64,000 nt of DNA, from NCBI GenBank assembly GCA_025331125.1, contig JAOALB010000079.1:43070-107069 (forward strand), read 5' to 3'. The stretch is from Mycogone perniciosa (taxonomy: Eukaryota; Ascomycota; Sordariomycetes; Hypocreales; Hypocreaceae). The notes below the pieces were generated by a model. It made no database searches and was not told where the DNA came from. It was given only the letters and a program-made list of their open reading frames with translations. Numbering within the stretch: the first letter of the stretch is position 1; the number at the start of each line of letters is the position of its first letter. Positions 8,451-19,537 of the stretch are shown here, piece after piece. The translations under genes were made by a program, and so were the position numbers.

Positions 8451-11408
8451 ATGCCCGAGGAGTCTGCGCCGGATGTTCCGGCGAACAATGGAGCTGATAA
8501 AGTCGCCCAGAAGCCGTCTCCTCGACGATGGACTCTGCCTGCGTGGCTCAACCACTTCAACAGCAATGACCTCAAGATTCTCTTCCGCTGCTGTGTGGCA
8601 GGATGGGCCGCGTGTCTATTGATCTTCATTAACCCTTCTCTGCAAAGCATCGGCGTCTCTACGTTTTTTGCTCTGCTGGTGCTCTGCATCGTGCCACCCG
8701 CCGGCATCTTTTTCGTCTACCTGCTGGCTGCTCTGTCGCTGCTCTTCGGCATGTGTCTTGCATGGGCTTGGGGGATCTTGACGATGAAAGCTGCATTGGC
8801 TGCGCGACCAGATGCAGAGACGCAGGCGCGTTATCAACTTCTGCAACAGACGGCCGTTGCTCAAGCTAACCAAACCGGACTGAGTCCCGCCCTACTGGGA
8901 CAGGCTCTTGTCTATGATGGCTTCATGCTCGACACGCGTGTTACCGTGGTGTACTATGTCATGGCTTGCGTTTTTGTCTATATATTGGCTCGTTTGAGAT
9001 GCAGCAACCCCAAATTGATTTTGTTGCAGATCTTCGGTATGATTGTCATTGACGTCTTCCTGGTCATTGGACCGTCTCTTGGATTCTTCACCCCCAGGCT
9101 GGCCTGGATCTTGGTGCAACCGGGTGCTATTGGTGTTGGGATTGGCACCGTGTGCAGTCTCATCTTCTTTCCACAGTCGACCTCGTACGTGGTCCTTACC
9201 CAAATGGAACAGCTTATTCGCATGGTGGAAATACCATTGGACTCGATTCGGAAACGCTTTGCTGAGCAGACCCTGGATGTGGGACAGCTGCGGGCTGCCA
9301 AGGGCAACATGATCAATCTTTACAAAGCCATGGAGCCTGGACTTGCTTTCCTCCCGCTGGACTTCTCGCGAGGCCGATGGAACGCTGACGATGTCAAGGG
9401 CCTACACGTACGTATCCGTGAGGCAATGCTGGCAACAGCATCCTTGCTCGACTTCCTGGTTGCTGTGGACGCAGCCACTAAGAAAGCCGAGGAGCTAGCT
9501 CTCAATGAGAAAAGCAGTCGTGAAACTGGCCGTCGGCAATTAATAGGAAACGACAACTTCATAGATGCTTTGTTAACTCCGGAGGAGGATGCCCTTCTAA
9601 CCCAGACAAAGGAGGCACTTAGGGAGACCACCACCGAAGTGCTAGAAGCGTGCTCGCAGTCTGTGAAGCTGGCTACCAAGTGCATTCATACCGTCAATAC
9701 CCGCCGCTGGATCCGCCAGCCATCTCAGCAGACGTTCAACGACTTGGCCACTGAGCTACAGGAAACTCTTGGAAAGTTGCGGGCCACTCGAGAATCCTTC
9801 GTCACGAACACCACAGAGGCCATCCTAGACACCCATTCTGACCTCTTTGACAAAGACGGCCAGTTACAGCATCCGGAGGGTTTTGGTCCTCATTCCTTGA
9901 GAGGAGCAATTGTCTTTATGGTTCTCGAGGAGGGCATCTTGGGTTCAGCTGTCGCGATTGAGGCATTGCTAGACCATCTCCTGCAGCTCACCACGTTACG
10001 AACGCGGCATCGAATTTGGTTTCCATCTCGTCTGCAATATGCCCTTTCCTGGCTGTTCAACAGATACGTCTCCATCCCGGTGTCCGGCACCTCGACCGAT
10101 GATGCCGATGATCCTGATCTGCTCGATGAGCAGGCTAAGGAGGTCCGCCAACGACTGCGTCTTATTCGAGGATACGAATTTCACAAACGGCGGAGTTTCT
10201 TGAGTCGGACTGTTGTCAACACATATAACTGGTTAACCAACACTGCCGGGATGTATGCGATTCGTCTAGTCGTTGTGACTATCGTTACTGCCATCCCCGC
10301 GACGCTTCCATACTCTGCTGGCTTCTACTACCGCGAGAAGGGAATATGGGGTCTTATTACCGCTCAAACTTGTGTGATCTTGTACATGGCCGACTTCACG
10401 TTCTCTCTCCTCTCGCGATTCCTTGGCACGGTGTTTGGTGGTGTCCTGGGCTTGGTAGCATGGTATATCGGATCCGGTGGTGGTGACGGCAACCCTTACG
10501 GCATGGCTGCAAGCACGGCAGTAATGATTATAATCGTAATGTGGTTGCGGCTCTTCCTTCCGCCAGCTTTTGCTCAGGCCAGCATCATGTCAGGGGCTAC
10601 ATTTTCCCTTATTGTCGGTTTTAGTTGGGACGAACACCACATCCAGCAATATGGGCTACCAGGACTGGGTTATGTGGCATTCTGGAAGCGTGTGGTCACA
10701 GTTTTGCTTGGTTTCGTTGCTGCAGCTGTCGTTCAGATGTTTCCGAAACCTCCCTCAGCTACGAACCACGTGTGCAAGACACTGGCGAATACAGTCCGCA
10801 CACTATCGGACCATTACGCACTTCTTCTGTCACACTGGAGTAGGACAGATACAAACAACCCCGTTGGCGCTGCAGCGGAACAGATCAGCATAGAGGTGGG
10901 AGAAACACTTCTCTCGCTGAACGAACTCATCGCGCTGCTGAAGGTCGATCTCAGCTTTGGCCCATTTGACCAAAAAGTTCTCAGAGAAACGCAGCAACAG
11001 TGTCAAGTCATCAACCAAGCACTGGGGAGGCTTCTCTTCTTGTCAAGTTCCCTCCCTAAAGAGCTGCAAGATCGGTTGGTTCGCATAACTGGCATTTTGG
11101 ATGACCGGGTCGTTGGAAACATCATGTCTGTGTTGGTTATTATCGAGCAGACGTTGAGGACTGGCTCCCCCTTGCCTGAAAGATTACCAGTACCGCTGAT
11201 TCGGACTTGCTTTATGTCTTCTTGGATTGCGCACGGCCGGCATGTGGAGTTGACCACGACGCTATTGCGAGATGAGAACTACCGACGATATTGCGTTGCA
11301 TTTTCTAGTTATCTCAAATTCCTGTCCGCTGTGGATGATTTGGCGGCGGCGCTGAAGGAGACAGTTGGAGAGCGTCATGTTGTTCACCAATGGGATGAGA
11401 GCGCGTAA
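8451..11408 (+). CDS. ArAE/FUSC-type 12-TM membrane protein with C-terminal DUF2421
   Basis: An intronless frame of 985 codons starts at the ATG at 8451 (MPEESAPDVPANNG); an earlier TTG in frame is not needed. Two hydrophobic blocks of about six segments each lie at roughly residues 45-245 and 600-765, separated by a long hydrophilic middle. The C-terminal 220 residues are again soluble. This is the layout of the fungal family described as putative ER transporter 6TM N-terminal domain plus FUSC-like second half plus DUF2421, related to aromatic-acid exporters and plant ALMT channels. The substrate is unknown. The membrane (plasma membrane or ER) is inferred from the family. Length is normal. 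Confidence 0.9.
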   Translation: MPEESAPDVPANNGADKVAQKPSPRRWTLPAWLNHFNSNDLKILFRCCVAGWAACLLIFINPSLQSIGVSTFFALLVLCIVPPAGIFFVYLLAALSLLFGMCLAWAWGILTMKAALAARPDAETQARYQLLQQTAVAQANQTGLSPALLGQALVYDGFMLDTRVTVVYYVMACVFVYILARLRCSNPKLILLQIFGMIVIDVFLVIGPSLGFFTPRLAWILVQPGAIGVGIGTVCSLIFFPQSTSYVVLTQMEQLIRMVEIPLDSIRKRFAEQTLDVGQLRAAKGNMINLYKAMEPGLAFLPLDFSRGRWNADDVKGLHVRIREAMLATASLLDFLVAVDAATKKAEELALNEKSSRETGRRQLIGNDNFIDALLTPEEDALLTQTKEALRETTTEVLEACSQSVKLATKCIHTVNTRRWIRQPSQQTFNDLATELQETLGKLRATRESFVTNTTEAILDTHSDLFDKDGQLQHPEGFGPHSLRGAIVFMVLEEGILGSAVAIEALLDHLLQLTTLRTRHRIWFPSRLQYALSWLFNRYVSIPVSGTSTDDADDPDLLDEQAKEVRQRLRLIRGYEFHKRRSFLSRTVVNTYNWLTNTAGMYAIRLVVVTIVTAIPATLPYSAGFYYREKGIWGLITAQTCVILYMADFTFSLLSRFLGTVFGGVLGLVAWYIGSGGGDGNPYGMAASTAVMIIIVMWLRLFLPPAFAQASIMSGATFSLIVGFSWDEHHIQQYGLPGLGYVAFWKRVVTVLLGFVAAAVVQMFPKPPSATNHVCKTLANTVRTLSDHYALLLSHWSRTDTNNPVGAAAEQISIEVGETLLSLNELIALLKVDLSFGPFDQKVLRETQQQCQVINQALGRLLFLSSSLPKELQDRLVRITGILDDRVVGNIMSVLVIIEQTLRTGSPLPERLPVPLIRTCFMSSWIAHGRHVELTTTLLRDENYRRYCVAFSSYLKFLSAVDDLAAALKETVGERHVVHQWDESA

Positions 11409-12139
11409 TGTTCCCTGCTCAAGGGTATACTGGATCTAAGGTTTAACAGCTTAATTTAATGTTAGGGAAACTCTGGATAACGACCGAATTGGATAGCTTT
11501 CGTCTTTTCAGAAGGATTTCCCATAAAATGCAGTCATTACAGAGTGCTCCGTATAAGTTCAAGTGGGATTCTGGTGTGACCTTCAAGACGACGTGATGGC
11601 AGTCACAAAGCTGTCGTCCTTGCCATGACTACCAGAGGCGACGACATTTGGCCGAATATTATTGGAATTCCTCACACATTTGGCTTTTTCACACTTGTCC
11701 TTTTCCTCTCTGGCTAAGCCAAGGTTTCGGCTTCCGTCTCCTGGTTTTGAGCTCTTTCTCTGTTTTCCCAACTAGGCAACCAGGAGTCTCTTTTATTTGG
11801 CATGTACTGATATGTGATGATAGGATCGTACGCTGGCACGGTTGTTTTGCCTGAGATCAACACTGGCCGCATGACTTTCATTGGTGCCCCTATGGCTTAC
11901 GATTCCTACAGGTAAACGGAGCGTCAACAACAAAAAACTTGAAGCAATCTCACATTTATGCGGCTGAGTTGCTTCATCCGATGGCATGTTGCCGCACAGT
12001 ACACACACGCCTTGCATTTCGCGACACGACTCAATTTGTTTCCTTGACACAAAAGAAAAGTCAAACCTGACGTATAAATCCAAGAAAACTTCACTTTTCC
12101 TGCTTCCTATTGAGGCAACTCTCTATCAATTTCCCAACC
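11409..12139. other. Intergenic
   Basis: It contains the 3' end of the transporter gene and the leader of the Mis18-like gene. Short frames such as 11648-11854 have no recognisable content. Confidence 0.6.
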
Positions 12140-13943
12140 ATGGTCCTTGGTGTCTGCAACATCAAGTGTGCCAACTGCGACGCCCAACTGCACACTCTGA
12201 TCGATGACTGGACACGCTTCGGCCCGAATCTTCTCTCGCCAAACTCTCCCCCCAAAAATCCTACATCGTGGGAATTGTCTGGTATTTCTGGAGAGTCTAG
12301 GTCAGGCGAATTTGCGGAATGGTAAGTTTGACTTCTCTTACCTAGGCCACGTTTTCTGACCGGGAATTGACACTTCCACCTTTGGAAGCACACTAGAGTT
12401 TTTTCGGTGCAAGAGATGTAACGGGACCTTGGGTGCAAAGTGCCTCCGAGGGCCAATAGAGGAGAATTTAGAGTAAGTTACTCAAGCATTGTTTACACGT
12501 ATGAAGCGACAGGATATTTAACTCGTACGTAGCAACCGGCTTGTCTTTTTGGAAACTTCGGTGATTTTGAGGTCATCAGGCATGCATCGCATCATCAATT
12601 CCCGAGTTCAATCAGATTCAAACTCGGGCAAAGGTTCAACACCTAGGGTTGGACATACCGCACAAATGCTAGGTGCAAATTTGGCAGCCGAAACCATCAG
12701 CCTTGCGCAATTCGAGCTTAACAGTACTCTGCAAGGAGGGACCCACGGCTTTGCCAACACGGAATATCATGGGAAAATAGAGATGAACGACACAATTGGC
12801 GGAATCCAGAAGCAGACCCCCCTGTTCGCCCGGTCGATCGATGGCATGCGGAGAGACGACCATGTACAAAGAGATGACCTCGGATCGATCAAATCCGGGA
12901 TGGCTAGTTTGTGTAAACAGCTGACCGAAATGCGCAGAGAACAACAGAGAGGCCATGAAGAAGCAAAGAGCGAGATAATGCGTCTCAGGAACGAGCTGGA
13001 CGATGCAGCCACTGGATTTCGGAAATGCCGGGCTGAAGTTGCGATGCTCGGACTGCAAATCAAGCAGTTGAGAGCGAGGCAAGCGGGACATCAGTTTCAC
13101 CCATCGCTCGCTACACCTTTGCCGCCCATGCCACTTACTATCGCCAACTCAACCCGCAGGAACCACCGCAACGAGGCGGACAGCCTGGACTCTTTGAATG
13201 ATCCACAGTCTACCCCAGACATCCACATGATCCGATCAAGTGGTTTCGAATTTGACACGAGTAGACCACTCGACCACGGCATGATATCGTTGACGAGCTA
13301 GCTGGTGAACCCACTGCCCTAGTCCCCAAAACTACCCAACAATCCAAACAATTGAGCACACAGACATTACGACCAAAGCGAACTGTGGCAAGCAGAGATG
13401 TCGATTCTATTATCCAAACTCCGCCTACAAAGCGCGTAGCTTTGTCACGGAAACGGAGTCGAAACCCCGTAGGACAGAAGAAGAAGAAGAAGAAGCAGCA
13501 GCAGCAGCAGCAGCAGCAGAGGAAGAAGCGAGATATGACGAAGTCGGATGAGCAATCTACAACGCTAGCAGCAGATGCCGGTCAACCTCTTGACGCAGGA
13601 CAACGCGGAGTCCGTGGACAATACTACCTATGAACTAGACTGCATACTTGACAGACGGCTCAAGAGCTGGTTTTATGTGCGGTGGGCCCTTGATGGCAGC
13701 GAGAGCTGGGAACCAAGGAAAAATATAGTTGACGAGCAGATGGTTCATGACTTTGAGGAACGCCACGAAGGTCTGGACATGGGTATTGATATTCTGGAAA
13801 TGAAAGAAAATGTACCTGGCAAGCGTCGGTACAAAGTGCATTGGAAGAATGGACGGCCGAATTGGCCAGTATGGGTGGACGAGGATCTTTTGAGCCCACA
13901 ACGCATCAAGAGGATCAAAGTACAAAAGTCAGGTCCTGCATAA
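12140..13943 (+). CDS. Mis18/Yippee-type zinc protein, probably continuing into a C-terminal chromodomain
   Basis: Exons 12140-12321, 12389-12472 and 12533 onward are well supported. They join a first CxxC (IKCANCDAQL) to a second (FFRCKRCNGTLGAKC) and to NRLVFLETSVIL, the pattern of the Mis18 fold that acts in CENP-A loading at centromeres. A helical, coiled-coil-like segment follows (about residues 190-265). If exon 3 is not spliced further, the protein ends at 13301 with 344 residues. With introns 13240-13301 and 13469-13568 (both in phase, but with weak donors GTGGTT and GTAGGA) it continues through a basic linker into a chromodomain (YELDCILDRR, FYVRWALDGSESWEP, VHDFEERH) and stops at 13943, giving 504 residues. 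The alternative is two adjacent genes or a frameshifted tail. The Mis18 part is fairly sure; the fusion is inference. Confidence 0.7.
13478..13519 (+). repeat. Trinucleotide tract (AAG)6(CAG)8
   Basis: Six AAG then eight CAG units lie between the Mis18-like part and the chromodomain. In one frame they encode Lys6-Gln8, in another Glu and Ala runs. In the fused model they fall inside an intron. Length change here could alter or break the frame. Confidence 0.9.
13569..13943 (+). other. Chromodomain-encoding segment
   Basis: An open frame with a stop just upstream (TAG at 13566-13568, usable as a splice acceptor CTAG). It encodes a complete chromodomain with the aromatic-cage positions in YELD, FYVRW and ESWEP. 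A second small beta-rich piece follows (YKVHWKNGRPNWPVWVDEDL). It could be the last exon of the gene starting at 12140, or a separate small gene. Confidence 0.6.
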
Positions 13944-14665
13944 GCTAGCACGTGGTTGGAAGGTTGCCGTATGTATACGAGAAATGGCTGAACATAAACT
14001 GACCCAATGTTAGTGCAAATGGGTTTTTCGGATTGTGTCGGATCCATCCGATGGCCAAGGGGTCTGAAGATGGCATAATGTTGACGACTGGTCTAGGAAT
14101 ATTATGCCACCCACCAAACTCATCACGGATAATAGCGTGTTCCAGACTAGGTACGGAGTACATATGGGAGACCGAGGTTGAGGGGTTATAAAACTATCGC
14201 TAATGTCAACCCTTCGATATGCAATCAGCCTACGGAGTACGGAGTACACATGGGCCGTTTAGCCGGCGTCCTAATGATGAAGACGCCCGTTGCCAAGAAA
14301 GGCACTATATACGAAGTAACCATACCCTAAATGCCGGGAATCGACTGCATGATGTCGCTCCAGATGGCCGATTGGCAAACATCATGAATGTGGAGAGGTT
14401 GCCTAACCCCCCCTGTCTACACTACAGACAGGCTAGCACAACGTACTATAATAGTATGGTCTATGTTCCATGGCAAATCCTACCAACTAAGGCTTCGTAA
14501 TCATCATGCCATCACGATCTTTTGTTGTTAAATGTTTGTAGTGATTCTGTTCGCGAGATAGACTCCGTAGTGACGCCTGGGTTGTGCCAGCCCGTGACAT
14601 TTCCTACGAGTACAGAGCCAAGGCCCCATTTCCATCTCATCAAAGCTTCGCGTGTGGCTGTGACG
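13944..14665. other. Intergenic upstream of the LaeA-like gene
   Basis: No gene is supported. It holds two palindrome sites, GTACGGAGTAC at 14151-14161 and an overlapping double copy at 14231-14247. Confidence 0.6.
14231..14247. repeat. Overlapping double copy TACGGAGTACGGAGTAC
   Basis: Two units of the dispersed motif share their central TAC. A single unit lies 80 bp upstream at 14151-14161. This is the densest cluster of the motif in the window. Confidence 0.65.
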
Positions 14666-15953
14666 ATGGAAAAAAGGCCAGTCGACGCCACAGCCGTCCC
14701 TACGGTCGAATCGCCCTCTCCGGCTTCCTCTCCGTCTCCCACTCCGTCTCCAAAGACCCTCCCCATTACGGCAGAACGTCCGGCGAACCGCACATCATCG
14801 ATCGAGGCCGATACGAACCCCAATGACACAGCAAGCGATGCAGGCTACGAGTCCGACACGGCGTCCAGAGCGTCGACCTCAATCTGCACGACTGTGCGCG
14901 ACTATGCCTTCGAGAACAGCCGGCGATACCACAAGTTCCAGGAGGGACGATATGTGTTCCCCAATGACGAGTCGGAACAGGAGAGGGAGGACATGAAGCA
15001 TGCCATGATTATACACGTGTGCAGCGGCAAGCTCCATCTCGCGCCGCTCGACAAGCCACAAAACATCCTTGATCTTGGGACGGGGACCGGAATTTGGGCC
15101 ATTGATAGTAAGTCCTACGAAGTAGAACGCCTACCTTTGCGCCAGCGATGATTTGAAGCTCTGTGGATATAGTGGACAATGGCTAACCACACATTGCGGA
15201 AGTGGGTGACGAGTATCCGGAGGCCGATATTCTGGGGATCGATCTAAGTCCCATCCAGCCCCCGTGGGTGCCGCCCAATGTCCGGTTTATGGTCGACGAT
15301 GTGGAGGCACCATGGGTCTCTCCTCCGGAATCCCTCGACTATATCCATATCCGACACATGACGTCCTCGATTCGCGACTGGCCGGCTTTGTTATCACAAG
15401 CATACCAGTATGTTATCTTCCCCTTCTTCCCAACGTGAAAGAAGGTATAGGATTAAAGGCTATTGAGGATATCGGGGTTGACAAAGGATTTCTCTTTAGG
15501 GCACTTAAACCAGGCGGATGGATCGAGATTCAAGATCTCCGTTTCGAGATGGGATGCGACGACGGCACGATGCGCGAAGACAATCAGGTCGCCCAATTTC
15601 TCGACAATGTCAAGAAGGGACTCGCAGCGTTCAACGTGGACTTGCTATCAGTGCGGCATAACAAGAACAAAGTTGTCGATGCAAACTTTGTCAACGTCAT
15701 GGAGCAAGTGTTCAAGATCCCCCTTGGTGTGTGGCCCAAGGATCAGAATCTGAAGACGGTTGGGCTCTACAACAGGAGCATAATTTACGATGCTCTGCAT
15801 GGTGTCTCTATGAAGCCATTCACACATGGGCTGGGGTGGACGGTACCGGAGGTGGAGATCTACTTAATAGGCGTAAGAAAGGATCTGATGGATGCCAGCC
15901 AGCACGGATACATCCCGTTTCATGTCATCACGGGCCAGAAGCCGCTATCATAA
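14666..15953 (+). CDS. LaeA-like SAM-dependent methyltransferase
   Basis: Exons 14666-15107, 15203-15407 and 15500-15953 give 366 residues. After a Ser/Pro-rich N-terminus come the family hallmarks: ENSRRYHKFQEGRYVFPND, the SAM-binding loop ILDLGTGTGIWAID (about residues 135-148), then YPEADILGIDLSPIQPPWVP, and ALKPGGWIEIQDL in the last exon. This is the fungal methyltransferase group that contains LaeA and its many paralogues, some of which control secondary metabolism. The substrate is not known and orthology to LaeA itself cannot be claimed. Introns are 95 and 92 nt, with donors GTAAGT and GTATGT. The O-methyltransferase gene follows in the same direction 291 bp downstream. Confidence 0.9.
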
Positions 15954-16244
15954 TAACCTGAAGATTTGTTCATCTCCCCCCACTGAACGAGTCACCCTTG
16001 TCCATTGAAGTTATTACTCAAGCGTGCCACTGATCACATATTGCTAAGGGCTATGGCAGTGGACTAATGGCTGTATCCTGGTCAGGTGCGGCTGGATGAA
16101 TCCTAGTGTTATCTTGATGGAGCTGACTATTGATTGTGGTCGTATCAATACGCCCAACCTCTTAAAGGAGGGGTCGGAATCTTGGCTTATTTAAACAACT
16201 CTCTCAACCTCACGTTTCGTGAGTTCCGGGTCGTAGCACTGACG

Positions 16245-17673
16245 ATGGCCTCCTCTTCAGTTCAACGAATGTCGACTCTTTCCGAAGAGATCTCAAAGAA
16301 GACCAAAATCATCACCGACTATCTCACCTCTAAAGGCCTCGATGCTGCATCATTCGATGTTGATGGGCTTGCCGAATTTCCTATCCCTCCCCAGGATGAG
16401 GAGCCGTGCAAAGCTCGTTTAGAGCTCATATCATTAACTCGAGAGCTGCATGACATTGCCGTAGGCCCAAAGGAAGGATTGCGATACTTGGCCTGGGATG
16501 TAGGTCATCAACTTCTCCATGGAATAGTATAACATTGCGGAGCTGACCTATGCCGCAACTCAGTGTGTCAACAACTTATCTCTCCAAGCAATATGGGAAT
16601 TCAAGGTTGCCCAGGCCGTCCCGTTAGAGGGCATGATCTCTTACGAGGACCTCACGACCAAGGTTGTGGAGCTCAATGACGGCCTTGATGTTCCAATGCT
16701 CAACCTGCGTCGCCTCATCCGCCATGCCATCACAAACCGCATTTTCGTCGAGCCCAAAAAGGGATTCGTCGCACACACGCGCACTTCAAGACTTATACTC
16801 GAAGACATGCCACTGAACAACTGGGTTGGGTTCATGTGCAACGATCTATGGTTGCCTATTGCCAATGTTGTCAATGCCATGAAGAAGTGGCCGGCTAGTG
16901 AGGAGTCAACAGAGACTGGTGTTAATCTGGCTTATAACCATGAGCTCCCTTGGTTTGACTTCATTCAAAAAGACGAAGCCTTCGCAAAGAGATATAACCT
17001 CGCCATGCAAGCTCATGGTGGTGGGGAAGGATACTCCCTGGCACTGGTTGTAGATGGATATCCATGGGGCAGTCTGCCTGAAGGTGCCACAGTTGTAGAC
17101 GTGAGTAACAAACTCCTTATAAGCTATCATTCTTTGGATACATAACTGAGATCTATCTAGATGGGCGGGAATCAAGGATACGTTTCCTTTGCCATCGCGG
17201 AAGCGTTTCCAACGCTCAACTTCATCGTCCAGGACCAAGCCGGAATGCGCTCTGCAGAAACCATTGGCCAAGTCCCCGAAGCTCTTCAATCCAGAGTTCA
17301 ACTTACAACTCATGACTTCTTCACGCCGCAGCCGGTTGGTGCGGAAGCCTACTTCTTCCGCATGATCTTCCACGGCTTTGCAGACAAGTACTGCGTGAAG
17401 ATTCTGCAAGCCCTCGTCCCAGCGTTACGACCGGGTGCGAAAATCATTATCAACGATGGGGCCTTGCCAGAACCTGGAACGGCAGGGTATATTGAAGAGC
17501 GCGCGATGAGAACCCTCGATATCTTTATGCAAGTCACTGTGAATGCGAGAGAGAGGGAGCCAGACGACTGGAGAGAGCTGTTTAGGCAGGCTGATGGGCG
17601 CTATAAATTTAACAATATCTGGAAACCGGAGAAGTCACGCATGTGGTTTATTGAAGCAGAATGGATTGGGTAG
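16245..17673 (+). CDS. O-methyltransferase (plant/fungal COMT-like, winged-helix plus SAM domain)
   Basis: Exons 16245-16499, 16564-17100 and 17161-17673 give 434 residues. The N-terminal half is helical and carries the dimerisation winged-helix region (YEDLTTKVVELNDGLDVPML, LRRLIRHAITNRIF). The SAM-binding motif ATVVDMGGNQGYVSFA spans the second intron near residues 260-274. The likely general-base histidine is His335 in FFRMIFHGFADK, and PGAKIIINDG follows. Such enzymes methylate hydroxyl groups of polyketides and other aromatics; sterigmatocystin-type O-methyltransferases are well-known members. Introns are 64 and 60 nt. The neighbouring LaeA-like gene suggests a metabolic link, but no core synthase is in the window. 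Confidence 0.92.
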
Positions 17674-18561
17674 CGATTCAGATGTCTGATGAGCGAGGTG
17701 ATTAGGGCAAATGTATGTTCTTGTTCAGTATTTCCACGTCACACCACAGCATTCCCAACTTGCGGCAGATGGTGGGTCTTCTTTGTATTGGTAAATATGA
17801 ATATAAAAGTCGTCCCAGAAATCTGCAGCCGGGGACAGCTTGTGTCTCTTATGATTAGCAGTATTAGTAGTATGAGAAGGTGTTTCTGCTGACAGTAAGC
17901 TTTCATTTCGCTACCCCTTTTCATTCCACAAGTCGGCTCCATTCTGCTATCAACATTGACGTCTATTTTACCCACAAATCCCCATGTATTACTCCGTAAT
18001 TATCACACACAAACATTCGGCAAAAGCTGGAGATTAACAAAGATGCCTTCGACATGCGCCTCACCCTCAAACCCATTCATCACAACTATCCTAACTCAGA
18101 CATCGCCCTACTTTGTGTCAGAGACTATCGGTCAGGTTCATGCAATATCGAATAAAATTCTTTTTTTTTTAACTTCGACCCACGGCTCGAATGTGTTGCA
18201 TGTAAGGCGTTCAATGTTGATGTGTGATGTGGTCATTTGGCTGATGCACAGCCACGTTGCGCCTTTTACAGCGCCCCAGGCTCCAAGGCTTTTATGTACT
18301 GCCCTGAAAGGCCCTGTATTCAGTCTTCATTGTCCCCTACAAGACAAAAGAGTAGCGTCGGTGAGCCTGAGCTGGCTGCATGATCAATGCCTATGGCTAT
18401 GCTATGGCTGGGACATCTACATAGTGAATTCAAGGTTGACAAAGATTGGCATGGAACTTCGTGTCCTCATAAAGCCAGCTGCTGAGCGCCACCATATTCC
18501 AATGTTGACACTATTCACCATCTTTTCTGTCTTGTCTTCACTTGATATACCGTATCCAACA
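17674..18561. other. Region upstream of the HIT gene with a long open frame
   Basis: No separate gene is supported. The frame of the first HIT exon stays open upstream to about 17956 (roughly 200 codons) without recognisable domains and with low-complexity T runs, so I treat it as chance or leader sequence. TACTCCGTA occurs at 17990. Confidence 0.5.
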
Positions 18562-19259
18562 ATGCAAACAATTAAGCGAATCTTCGATTACCTCTTCAAT
18601 TTGCAGTGGACGGAGCGTGTCCAGCACAACTGTATCTTTTGCAACCGTGCCAATTTCGCAAGCATAGTCTTCGAGGTGAGTCATCTACATCATCTTGACT
18701 GGAATACTGGCGATTAGCACTGAGATTTTCATAGGATGATCAAATCGTCGCCGTTGACAATATACGTCTGGCAGGGCAGATCCACTGGCTCATCATGCCC
18801 AAGCTGCACGTCGCCCGAGATATCGAGAGTCTCAACTCCACACACCTTGACCTCCGTAAGACCCAACATCACCACCCTCCATTCCTTCGAAGCGCTCAAC
18901 TAACCGAGACATTTTGTTGAAACCTTTTAGTGCGCTCGATGAACGATGTGAAACATCGCCTCCTTCAAGAGCGGTGCCCCGACGTATCTTCCTCTGCAAT
19001 ACACTCCGGTTACCACCGAGGCCGGCGGCCCTTTGTAGGCAAGATCTTCTATCCGGACATTGTCTCGGTTCACCACTTGCATCTTCATGTCATTGTCCGG
19101 CCGAAGCTGCTGCCTTTTTTGTTTAAATATCCGCCTTGGCTACCTCTCATGTGGAAGTCTGATGACAAGGTGCTGCGAGAGGCTGAAAAGCTGACATTGA
19201 AAGAAGAACTGATACCACTCAGAGCAATCAATGACCAACGATCATTTCCTTTGTCATAG
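18562..19259 (+). CDS. HIT-family nucleotide hydrolase
   Basis: Exons 18562-18675, 18735-18855 and 18931-19259 give 187 residues. The protein starts MQTIKRIFDYLF and has CIFCNRANFASIVFEDDQIV, then IHWLIMPKLHVARDI. The catalytic histidine triad lies in SVHHLHLHVIVRPK. HIT proteins hydrolyse or transfer nucleotides from phosphate-linked substrates; with a CxxC near the start it resembles HINT/aprataxin-type members. The exact substrate cannot be told. Introns are 59 and 75 nt, with GTGAGT and GTAAGA donors. The start was chosen as the ATG nearest the conserved domain. Upstream in-frame ATGs exist, so the N-terminus is uncertain. Confidence 0.85.
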
Positions 19260-19537
19260 AATAGTAGCACAAATTATAGAAATTAGGAACATAATCCTCG
19301 AGTGCTGACATATCATGTGTGTAAATTATGCCCACAAAACCCTTAGTAGGTTTATTAGCACCAACTATGGCAATGATGGACGACGGGCAATGCTTGGCCC
19401 GACAACGGCGTGTGCTTGGTTGCAAGCTAACATTAATTGATTACTCACGGTTATACGGGGTTAGGTATATATAGGAATACCAATGAAACGCTTGACTTTT
19501 CATCACTGAGTTTGAGTTGTAAATAAATATTAGAAAA

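Noticed and set aside
8616..10184. Several minus-strand open frames inside the transporter gene
   Set aside because: They are antisense shadows of the 985-codon plus-strand gene, with no motifs of their own.
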